Shown in pieces: positions 1 through 11,700 of a stretch of DNA of 64,000 nucleotides (position 1 is its first letter; every line of letters starts with the position of its first letter). Under the pieces are notes generated by a model. That model did not search any database. It worked only from the letters and a program-made list of their open reading frames with translations, and was not told the DNA's origin. The DNA lies in NCBI RefSeq assembly GCF_964355755.1, contig NC_092673.1:4345001-4409000 (forward strand), given 5' to 3'. The position numbers were made by a program, and so were the translations under genes. The DNA is from Antedon mediterranea. Taxonomy: Eukaryota; Echinodermata; Crinoidea; Comatulida; Antedonidae.

Positions 1-408
1 CATGGGATTCTCACGAGGCAAAGCATTAGGAGTGTCCGGCATTAGCAATTCATATTACGTTTCGTATTAAATTAAAGCAAAATAATTACGTAGATTATCA
101 ACTGTATCTTTTATAATGATTGATATGAATATTAATTTCATACTCTGTGATTGCATTGATGATCTGTCTTTTCAAGTTTTATATTACATTAATAAATCAC
201 CAACTAATATTTAAGAAAATAAACATTTACATATATAAAACTATCATCATCATCAGGCATCCTTCAGTAAAAATTGACTATGGAGACATTGGAGAGAATG
301 TCATCGTTGTCCAGTGAGTGTGTGCAGTGCCTGATCTACATTTTCATTTCACAATTCTTTATGATTTTAACTTTAAGTCATCATCTATGTTATTTATATT
401 ATTTGTAT

Positions 409-596
409 AAAGCCATGTTTACACTATTAAACTATATTTGTCAAAAAAGTTTGATGTGCCTATATATGGTAGTGATATGCTTAAATATGGTAGTGATATG
501 CTTAAATATGGTAGTGATATGACATCATCATGTCCATATATGGGCACATCACATTTTTTTGACACATAAAGTTTGATAGTGTAGACAAGGCTTTAG
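409..596. repeat. Fold-back MITE, family A (copy 1)
   Basis: The terminal inverted repeats read roughly AAGCTCTGTCTACACTATCA at one end and its complement at the other. The interior contains TTTATGTGACAAAAAA, GTGATGTGCCCATATATGG and complements of both. This copy carries three tandem repeats of a 21-bp interior unit ATATGGTAGTGATATGCTTAA. It has no coding capacity. Confidence 0.8.
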
Positions 597-1249
597 TTAT
601 TAATAGTAGTCATTAGTTGGAGGTACACACTTGGTGACAGTGGCTTAGGCTGCTTTTGTGTTTCCTGGCAGCAAGTGACTATGATTTTATATTTTCTTCA
701 TGCGTTGTGTTTGTTTAATTTGTTGATTTGATTATATTGTAAAATGTATCTTTTGCCTGAATAAAAAAATAATAATAAATTAATAAATGTTTACTTCATA
801 ATTATATAGTATCTAAATATATAAATAAATAAATAAATGTTTTAAATATTTATATTCTCATGGTACAACCAAAGTGGAATAACACCATTTTGATAAACAA
901 GTTTCTGTTTTCAAATTTATAAATAAAGAATAAATAAAACAGAATAAACAAACAAAAAGACAAACATACAGGAGAAAACATAACCTCCTATTGTAAGTGT
1001 AATAATGTAAAAAATTAATAATAAAGTTACAACATAAACTTTTTTTTTGGAAAATAATTTTCAAGGGGGAAAACTCAACCTTGACCGAGAAGATTCTCTT
1101 CATAAAACATCAAAATGATTTTGACATGTAGGTCATTTTGAGATAAATTATTAATTTCTCATCGATGTTGTTTCCTGCTTAGTGAGTGTTCACTAAAAAA
1201 CAGTTTTTGATTGAGTATGTTACATACAGGTATCAATTTGAACTTAATA

Positions 1250-1540
1250 GCAAAACATAACACGTTTTATTACTTTTACATGCATTAATTTGGTGAAAAC
1301 ATGCCCCAATAAATTGTATAAAAAAATTAATCTTAATAAAAAAAACCCTGACAATTACAATGCTGTGGGTATCAGTGGCTCTATTACACAAAAACATAAC
1401 TGAATTTGCGTTTTAATACTTTTACATGAATTAATTTTCTTAAAACATGCCCCAATAAATTTGAATTTTATAAAAAAATTAATCCCTATAAAAAAAAACC
1501 TGAAAATTACAATGTTGTGCGTATCAGTGACTCTATTTAC
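1250..1540. repeat. Diverged tandem duplication, about 140-bp unit
   Basis: Two adjacent units share blocks such as ACATGCCCCAATAAATT, AAAAAAATTAATC and GTATCAGTG. The end of the unit resembles (in reverse) a repeat at 31480-31650, so this is probably part of a dispersed element. Confidence 0.6.
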
Positions 1541-1667
1541 AATTTAAAAAAAAGCTGAATAAAAACAATAAAATAAAACAGCCAGAAAGACTATGTCAAG
1601 CTTTTGGATAACGATAATTCTTTATCAGGGTGAAATAAAGAAATTTGTTAAACACATATTTTCGTGA

Positions 1668-1792
1668 GGTGGTTTCCCGAATGATCGTAAAATCAAAACT
1701 GGGTATGACCAACTAGCGTTCTTGTCACCAACTAGTCATCCATTCATAGAAGTACTGATGTAGTAGCCTATCTGTACGGTGACCATAGAATG
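1668..1792. repeat. Dispersed repeat, second copy at 60180-60298
   Basis: The two copies share GGTGGTTTCCC, TTCTTGTCACCAACTAG and CATCCATTCATAGAAGTACT in the same order and spacing. There is no coding capacity and I could not classify it. Confidence 0.65.
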
Positions 1793-2394
1793 TGACCCGA
1801 GACATGACTAACTACGACTTTTAGTTGATAGAAGATTGAAAAAATTGTTATGAAGAGTTGTACTGTATGTGGATGTTTGATGAAATTATGTCAATAATGA
1901 TAACACACTAGGCATATAAATAGTAATGTGTGTTAGTATAAATACTTTTGAGTTAATAAGAATAAGATATAACTGCTTTAATAACACAAATAAATTAGCC
2001 TTTATTAATTTGAACACGCAATCAATTGGGTTTAATAAACCCAACATGAACAACTTTACATTTGCCAATGTGGGAATTAATTTTATGAATTAGTACGAAA
2101 ATTAATCGTTTTACGTTTAATAACCTGAGCATGATTTAGAATTTACAACCTAAACAATTTGTAAAATAATTTGTGCTTTTAAAAACCAGGACAGGAATCT
2201 ATTGAATGATTATAACTCTATTCTGATGTATTTACACTACAACATCATAACATTTTAAATCTAGTAGACTTGATTTATCTATATCTTGAATAAAAATGTT
2301 TATTAATTAGGAGCTGTATTAGGAGTTTATTATTAAGACAATAAATACAATATCTTTCTATACTATAAAAAAATTTAAATTACATAAAAAGGTA

Positions 2395-2614
2395 CTAGTA
2401 TTATTATTATTTTTAAAATTTCATACACATCCAACAGCAAGCACAAACTCGCCAATTACAGGATGGATAAACTATTTTATAATTTATTATGCTTAAGTCT
2501 CATTTGAGGCGCAAGGAGTGGAGTTAAAAGAGTTACAACCCTGGCACTAGGACAGGATTGAACCTGGACCTTGGGATTGGAAGGCAAGTATGTTAACCAC
2601 CAAGCTACAGCTCC
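2395..2614 (-). mobile_element. tRNA-related SINE, family S1
   Basis: Read on the minus strand, it opens with a tRNA-like head containing an A-box-like TAGCTTGGTGG and a B-box-like GGTTCAATCC. A body follows, with CTAGTGCCAGGGTTG, then an ATGAGACTTA motif and AATTGGCGAGTTTG. Other copies are at 5520-5712 and 10444-10655, with a headless body at 23835-23945. This supports an RNA polymerase III-derived retroposon; its type is inferred from structure only. Confidence 0.65.
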
Positions 2615-2710
2615 TTATATTATATATATATAGTAGTAAAAATAGTATAGTAAAAACAACTATGAATATAAATAATGGATGATGAAATATATATTTTGTT
2701 TCATGAAGAC

Positions 2711-5700
2711 TTACTTTTTGCCCCTATGAGGGCAGTATCTATGTTTATGGTTCATTTCTCCACAGATATAACAGCCAGACTTGAGGTCGTTGCACCTATG
2801 GTTTGGCAGCATACACTGTTTGCAAGTCTTACAATGGATCCTTACTAAGAAGACAAGAAAAGAAAATGACATGGTTTGGCAGCATACACTGTTTGCAAGT
2901 CTTACAATGGATCCTTACTAGAGAAGACAAGAAAAAAAATGACATGGTTTGGCAGCATACACTGTTTGCAAGTCTTACAATGGATCCTTACTAGAGAAGA
3001 CAAGAAAAAAAAATGACATGGTTTGGCAGCATACACTGTTTGCAAGTCTTACAATGGATCCTTACTAAGAAGACAAGAAAAGAAAGTGACAATCACATCA
3101 GAACAGTGTCAACTCTAAAGCTCTGTCTACACTATCAAACTTTGTGTGACAACAAAATGTGATGTGCCCATTACATATATGGACATGATGATGTCACATC
3201 ACTACTATATTTGGGCACATCACACTTTTTTTGTCAAACTAGTTTAATAGTGTAGGCAGAGCTTCAGAATGGTTAAACAATTTAAAAAAGTATTTTTCTC
3301 ATAGATCATACATTGAGAGGAAATAGATCTTGGCCTATAAACTTTAATGACGCTAAACTTTAATCGTTTTTATAGTGACCTACTTAATTGGCCAGTACTT
3401 ATCATGACTAACTAAATGTCTAACATTTGATATAAGGAGATAGGATAGAAGAAAAACATACATTGATTAATGAATGAACCTCTCAATTTCATTTCATCTG
3501 ACACTTTTTTAGTCCCTTGGAGAATTCCATTCCCTAGGATCACTAGAGACCTTTAGATTTATATTCATAAGCAATATAATAGGGTCATTGATTGTAATTT
3601 TGCAATGGGGCATTAAATTTATAATCAGAGTCATTTTTACTTCAAAATTGATTTAAAAATCTTGAACAGACAGGTGTTTCAAAAGCAAATGATTATATTT
3701 CATTCATTCATACATCACAAAAAAAAAAATACAGATTAAAATACAGATTAAAATACTTCAAAAGATGAACAGGACCATCAAGAAAAAAATAAAGCTTGTA
3801 CGAGGTTGAAAAAAGAAAAGATAATTCGGAATTTGTATTGCTTGATTGTTGAACTTGGATATCACAGAAAGTTTTGTGTTTTCCATTTATACATTTGGGT
3901 CCTTCACATGAAACAAGGTTTTTAAGGTTTTTAAGTGACTACTTTTGCTATTTTTTTGGCCCGGGCCTAGGCTACAAGCTTTCTTAAATCATATGTACCA
4001 AATGGTATTTTCTAAAATTTTTCTTGAAAAAAAAAACCACAAACCCCTCTCTTTGACTTTTTGCAAGATTTGAGGTCTACATTACTCTGAACCTACTATT
4101 TAAGGCAGACAAGGCAATTGGCCACTGAGGGTTGTCCAACAGTAGGCTGGTACAGGCCGGGTTGCTCAATACAAAATTAAACCAGAATAACATTTCTTAA
4201 TGTATATAATAACTTTTGATTATTCAGTTTATTAACATAATTTGAAATATCAAAGCAATGTCAAAGATCGGAAGTTGACATCAAATTTTTGACAGCAAAT
4301 GCTAGGACAAAAGACATGGAGCAAATTTATTGCATATTTTTCCTTGATCATTTTTGACATTCTGACAAGATTAAAAAATAGGATAGATTTTATCTGAAAA
4401 ATGCTGATGGATGGACAAGGCCAAGACAGACCAAGAAAAACTCCAGTCAACTAAATTAAATGACACCAACCAGGGTAGGGTGCCAACAGTGAGGGGTTTG
4501 TCTTCTCTCTTAAAGGCCAATTTACACATACAAGCATTAACAGTAATAAAAATATAGAATTTGTGTCATTCCTTTTGATCATTTACACACACGGAGCGGA
4601 CAGGCGATTTCCGCTCAGGATAGATACAAATTCTACGTGGGACAACATACAAGGTTTTCGGTTTGCCGTTACTGCTCCCCTGTATTTTGTTTTAGATCTA
4701 AGCTTATACAATCAATTCTCCCAGTACTGGAAACCTTTGGATTGGCCTTAATGTCTTATTTTACAGAATTTAGGAGCCTTTGGAAATCTAGAATAGATGA
4801 CTGTTTTGGGAGAGTTTCCAGTTTTCAGAGAGTTTGGTATTTGGAGGGTCATCTGTATAAATATCAGAATAAGATGCATGTAAATCTATGTGAAATAAAT
4901 AAAAGATTTTGTGTTATGTTTGCAGATGTTTAAGGCACCTGAATGAATAGAGGTGCCTCTGTGTTAAAATAAAGTAACAAAAGTTAAGTAATGTATATAG
5001 GTGAAACTATGAGAATAATGTGTGCAGTCCTGTACCCTGAAGACACAACCAAATTGTGTTACATTTATGACCCGACAACGATTTAGAATTTCACATGCAT
5101 GCGTTCATGCCTATCTGCATTTTGATTAAAAATATGTTACGACGACGCTAGTTCCTGCCCTTGGACAGGAAATGAGAATTCTTTAATGTTTTTATGTTTA
5201 AAAGGTCATCATGTGGACATTTATAATCTCTGGTAATCTGAAATGATTTAAATCAAAATTAAATGTTATTACTATGATTGATGGGGTGTTTTAGAGTTCA
5301 CTTAGAAAACATAGTAAACTTTAATAAAGACATTATTACTTTATGGCTTTTGAATTGAGGTGCTGACAAAGCAGGGATTATACTGTACATTAAGTGATTG
5401 ATGTTAACTGTTTTAATATGAAATGGGTACAGTAGCTTTTGTGATGGAAATGGCAAAAAATGAGTATTTCCCATTGTATATAATGTATAGGCAATTTTGT
5501 TTTTTGAGTGGAAAAAATATTGAAAAAATTTAATATGCATCCAACATCGAGAAACTCGCCAATTATAATATAGATAAACTATAATTGATCATGCTTATTT
5601 ATAAACTAAGTTTTATTTTAGGTTTAGGGAGTGGAGTAAAAAAGTTGTGAGTTCCAACCCTGGCACTAGGTCAGGACTGAACCCTGTACCTTGGGATTAG

Positions 5701-8700
5701 ATGGACAACCTCCACCACTCCCCAAAATGAAGTATGGATGAATATATATTTGAGAATGATACTACTGGAGTTTACAGATGTACTTAAATTACCATACAGA
5801 AAAATTATTATAAAGTTAAGTTATTATGTTTAAAGGTTATAAGGCCGCTTCCCACATACTGTACAAATATAAGGCATACAGTATGGAACTTATTCACAAA
5901 CTTACTCCTTGACAGGCCCCAGAGTTGACTACATATTTCACAGTTAGTTATATTTATAAGGATGTTGTGCTAGAAATAAGTAATTCATACAAGGTGAAAA
6001 ATGTGCTGCGACAACACTAGGTAAAAAGTAAAGAAGAAAATTTCAATGATTATGTTACATAATATTCTATTGACAAGATATAATAATACAATCAAAAATA
6101 GGAAGCAGTGGTTTGGCAATGTGACATATTCAACTATCATGAACACCAGGCTAAAATTCTCACCACCCAGAAGTCAGTGGTTTAAAAACATAGGATTCTT
6201 AGAAAATGAACAGTTGTTAGCTGAAACATAGCCAAATTAGAGGTAGCTAACAATTTGGGTTCAGTACCTTTCGAGAGTATGTAAAGGGTTAGATTTGTCA
6301 ACAGGTTGTAATCGAAAGAGGTGAAAATTGGTAATTTTTGTTATTAAAAGTGTTTAATGAAATTTAAGATCTGAGTATTTTCACACAACTTTAAAAAAGG
6401 TTATTACAATGATTTATAGCATGTGTTTGTATGAATGCTATACTAAATTCAATAACAATTATATTAGATTCTACAGACTTTGTTTACAATATATACTTAA
6501 TATCAACAAATATATTAAAATAGATTGATTGAAGATATATTTTGTTTAATATGCCATTTTAATGTTATGTAATACAGTAGTTATTCACTTTGACCAAAAA
6601 CTGGATAGAAAAAAAATTTACCTGAAAAAAAACCCTGCAAACTGGCCTATTTAAAGTATGATTTATTAATCTTCATTTTTCATATTTTTGGGGGCCAATA
6701 CTGTACATTTTTAACAATAACAGAAAAAATGAACAATATATGAAACTAGTGGAAAACAAAATTTAAGAAATCATGAAGCTCAGCTACATGTGACCAACCC
6801 ATGTGCAACTAAATACTCATAGATGGTTTGGCATGACAGTAAAGGAAGATGATATAGATTGGATGTTATTCTTGTTTTTTCAGTTCAAAACAATTTATTT
6901 ATGATGTTCCACAGTAAAATTCACTGTTAACACTATTGAAAAACAAAACCAATCTGCATTCCTTAATAAACTCTACCCTCTAGTACTTAACAACAGGAAC
7001 TTAAAACGAACATATTTCTTGAAATGAATCACATAAATCATCTCTTGTTTAAAAGAATTGAAATCTATACTTTTGAATACATGAAGCTCTTCACAACAGG
7101 AAACTATGGAAAGACCAATATGCCAAAACTTATACAGGTTACAGAAAACATAACTTGGTTTAAGTCAAGGCAAATTAACATCAACACAAAAATATCTATA
7201 TTTCATGCAACATCTGTAAAATATAAGTTTATTGGAAGCACGAGTTCAGAAAAGTAAAGCTACACATTCTGTCAAAATTTAGATTTTAGGTAACTTAAAC
7301 TGACAATATATTTTGCATGATATAATTTATTCCAAGAAGTTTCAGAAAACTTGTTGATATAATACAGAAGGACCTACATTTTACTGGTACGACACAAAAA
7401 GTAGTAAAACATGGGATTCAATAAAATATAATATATACAGTACTATTATAACACACCTGATTGTATTCATGCAATTTGACTGGTCAATTTCGTATAACGT
7501 GTCATTTGGAATTAGCACTATCTAATGGAAAAGTGATATCTAATGGTGATAATAAACGACTCTAATGCATGTTCAGCTTTCTGTAAACCTTTTCAGAGTT
7601 TTTGCCACGCGATGTTGTGGACTGATCACGTTTGGAAATCAACCTGTTGTGCTGTGTTCTACTCTGTATCTGAAGTTGGAGCACTCATTCGTTCACATTT
7701 ATTTAATTATTGTTTCTAACTTTACAATTACAGTATATATTATAATTGCCTTTTTAATGGCCTAGCTTCCCGGCCTAGCATTTGTCAATGACTAAAGCTC
7801 TGTCTACACTATCAAATTTTATGTGACAAAAAATGTGTTGTGCCCATATATTTATTCGTTAAATGGAGAGAATTTTTCATTTGTTGAAGAAATTTGACTG
7901 CTTTATTTTTTTAACTCATGAAATATTATCAGCGTACAACTCATTTAAACATTCATCATTTGTATATCATGCATAATACTATAAGCTTACGACTGAATTA
8001 TATATTTGTTTTTTTAACATCAAACTTTTAAATCGGTTAAATGTATATCTCTCTTGGGAGTTCAAAAGTGGAACTTGGTTTTCACACAGGGGAAGCAGAC
8101 AACTTTATTAAGTGGGTTTGCTATTCAAACCTGGCTACAATAAAAATTATGGTAATCTATTAATTGGCAAATGGAAGGGAACATAATGGGTAAGAAGGGG
8201 GTAGTGAACTCGTATTGCAGAGAGGTGTCACATCTACTCATCTGACTAAATTACCTACAGTCTTTACTAAGTGTCAAACTTAGTTATCTAAATCTCAGTA
8301 GCATTCGTTCCTATTATTACATTAGTAAGTTGTCAAAAATGGATATAGCTCAGTTTTATTGAGATACTAGGAAGGGGGTGAACCGTATTTTTTTTTTCTT
8401 CTTATATTTAGACAAATTGCCAAGGATAACCATAAGTGAATTCATTCACTATTCTTCTTAAAGGTGGCAATCCTGTTCACAACACAAATATATACACATA
8501 AATAAAGTCTTTCGGAGTGGAGTTGTCATTTGTCATTAGAAAAAATGTTGACTTGAACCCAGAACATTTGGAACATTTGGATTGGTAGCCAAGCAATTAA
8601 AAGTATTATTATTGTGCACAAAACATTCACCCACTGATAAATCTTACTATTTTGTTTGTCTTATTTTAAAAAATTTATTTTTTTAATTTGTTTACAAATA

Positions 8701-11700
8701 TATTATATTTCTAAACAAATAAAAAAATATTTTTTTTTTAAATTAGAAGAAAATAAATAAGAAATTTTGTATTGATAATATTGTAAATATTGTATACATA
8801 AAACATTATCTCCATATTAAAAAAATATTTTTTCATATATTGTTTATTCATTAATGCCAGGAGCTGAGTTGGAGTATTTTCTTAGTATTGTTTGCCTATA
8901 AAAAGAATAAAAGGAATAACGAAGGAATACCTACAATAATTTATAAAATATTGCATCCTCTTTAATTTGTTTGTTGTACAAACTGTCTACACAAAAGTCA
9001 CTTACTCAATCGTTGTTAAATTCCGTAAAAAAGTAGACTAAATTGTTTTAAATTAATAAATTAGCAAAACCGTCTCTTCTAATTCGTTTAAACATCAATA
9101 AATAACAGCCTGCTTTTTTTCCCCTTTACAGGAAATTTCTTGATTAAAACCAACAACTATTGATAGATACCAGACCGCAGCACAGGTCAAATTGACCCTT
9201 CTCTCAGGTCAACTGTCCACTACTAATTTCTATCAATCAAACACCAAGTTTAATTGACTTGCCTATTATTAGCGGTACAATTTAATCAGTGTATCTTACA
9301 ATTACTTCCTCAATGCTTATCAACCCTGCAGCCAGATTGAATTTTTACAGTTTTAAGATAAAATTCATAAAATCGTTAATTTTATTGTAAACTTTCTTTT
9401 TTTAAACAACTTTTTCAGCCTTCATGTTTCAAAAACTGTAATTAAATCAATGATGCGATCTTTATCTGTTATTAAGATTGATATTGCCAGATATCAATTC
9501 AATCTCTATAGTTTAAGTCAATAAAACTGTCCTGTCCTCGGTTTCTACATGGGGACCATACCCTAGGGATCATACTCTGGGGATTATCTTCTGGGGGTTA
9601 ATCCAGCAATATTAAGCATTTCTCCAAACCTTTATACTTAAAGTTAAATCAAAAGGTTTAGATATTTCCATGTTTTTATCACTTCTAAAGTATTTATCTT
9701 AAATGTTAGATTCAATAAATTAAATACCTGGCTATGGCTAAAACAACTACATACCCCCACCCCCGCACAGTTTGATGTTAGAGATAATGTTCTTTTTTAC
9801 CATACCACTGCCTAAACTGAAATGAACTTACAGTGAATTTTTAAGTATTAGATATAATTATGCTTCTAATGTTTACTATATCTTTAATGTTTGATTTAGC
9901 AGCATATTAAAAAAATTAAATAGTTGGCTACAATACGCTTGTTTAAAAAAGAGTATTATTTATTTATAAAAATCTGGCATTACTACAAGCTAAATATACT
10001 GTATATACCTTTTTTGGGCTGTGTGTGTGGGGGTGGGAGGGCAAGAGGTGGGAGGGCAAGAGGTGGGAGGGCAAGAGGGAAGAGCGTTAAACAGTCCTAC
10101 TGTACAAACAAAATGTTCTTTTTCATCATACCACTGGCTAAACTGATATGAACTTTCAAAGAGAATTGCATTAAAAAAAACTGTGCGCTGATGGTACCAA
10201 TTATAACCCTACGTTATCCAATAAGGCAGAGTTCTAAGATCGTGTTTAGGAAGTCATGGCACATTGAAATTAAGAGTGACATTTAATGTTGGGACATCAA
10301 ATTGTCATATGCGGTTCATTGGGATGTGCACCAATAGGAAGTTTAGCTAATAAAACATTCAATACATTTGGCTCTTTGATGTTAATTGTACTGTACATTG
10401 CAATTTGATTTACAAGAAATAATAAAATCAATCAAATTATATGCAGTGGAGCTGTAGCTTGGTGGTCAACATGCTTGGCTTCTAATCCCAGTTTCCGGGG
10501 TTCAAATCTTACTTAGTGCTATTGTTGTATACTGTTCAACAACTTTGCTACCTAAGCCTCACATGAGACTTAGTTTACAAGAACGATTTCTTCATACATC
10601 CTATAATTGCCGAATGAACTTGCTATTTGACGCAAATTATATAAATAAAAATTGATTGATCAAATTTTACCCAAACACATTCAATGAAACATTTCGACAA
10701 AAATAAATTTTCACTATCAAACTTTATGAGACAAAAACGTGATGCGCCCATATATCGACATGATGATGTCATATCACTACTATATTTGGACACATAGTCT
10801 ACTTTTCTAGTTTGATAGTGTGGACAGAGCTTTATATTGAAAAGAGGATGAATGTTTGACCTATAAAACCACAACAAATTGTTCAAATTCTGCTAATAAA
10901 CATCAAAATCAATATCAACATACCGAGGCCAACAACAATCAGCCTGGCCCGACTTTCCTAGTAAATCAAGCCACTGTTTGATTGGGTTATTCAGGTGGCA
11001 GTTAATCTGGGACAGGCCACTTAAAAAGGTAAAATATACATTGACAAACAAGTTAAGTCTGTTACTAATATCTTTATTAACAGGATAATTAATAAAGGAG
11101 ACTTAGTAACCACAGTTATAACAGGCTAAGTATGTTGATGGGTCAACTCGGACGCATGTTTTTTTTTATGTCAACTTGAATTTAGTAAAATAATTTGTGT
11201 CAAATGAATTTAAGGGCTAAAAATGGTCGTAATCAAGTTAATCTAATGACCAATGTAATTATGCTAATTTATGGTAATGAGATAAATATACCACATTCCC
11301 ACGTTCTTCTTTGATATGTTATTGGTTGTTATAAGCAGCTGTTGTTATTGGTGGTAGAGACTATGTATGTTTTTTTTGTGCTTGTCATTATGGACAATTA
11401 TGAGGTCTATACAATTATGATGTACTAAAGGCACAAATTAGTTTTAGCTTCTGTTTTTGGACAGTGGACGAAAGAGACGGTAATTAGATAGACCGTGACG
11501 AGTGCAACGTGTATTCCGTCCATGTTCCACAATCGTCATGGTCTGAAATCAAACACTGTCTCTTTCTATCGTCCAGTCCAGAAGCGAAAGCACGCTGTTG
11601 ACGTACTACGATGATTAAAAGTAGGGTCAATATTAATAAATGCAGGACAGAATCAATGGAAAAAAGAAATTTTTTGTATGAAATTAATCTAATAGAAACA

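Larger units (their letters stand above)
1..2394. other. Left flank without a recognisable gene
   Basis: AT-rich sequence beyond the 3' end of ZCCHC4. It contains a family A MITE (409-596), a diverged tandem duplication (1250-1540) and a dispersed repeat (1668-1792). I see no exon that I can assign to a gene. A K/R-rich tail exon of ZCCHC4 could lie here or beyond the window, but none was recognised. Confidence 0.5.

Noticed and set aside
1-70. Open reading at the left edge (MGFSRGKALGVSGISNSYY on the plus strand; MPDTPNALPRENPM on the minus strand)
   Set aside because: Too short and cut by the window edge; neither strand can be favoured.
257-313. Plus-strand exon-like segment with CATCAG acceptor, GTGAGT donor and the reading HPSVKIDYGDIGENVIVV
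   Set aside because: Only 18 codons, with no neighbouring exon in phase on the plus strand and no recognised family; it could be chance.
2803-2994. Plus-strand frame over the 73-bp repeat
   Set aside because: Antisense to the repeated ZCCHC4 exon start; an artefact of repetition.
4563-4933. Overlapping plus-strand open frames
   Set aside because: Low-quality composition, no exon signals, no homologue; probably repeat-derived.
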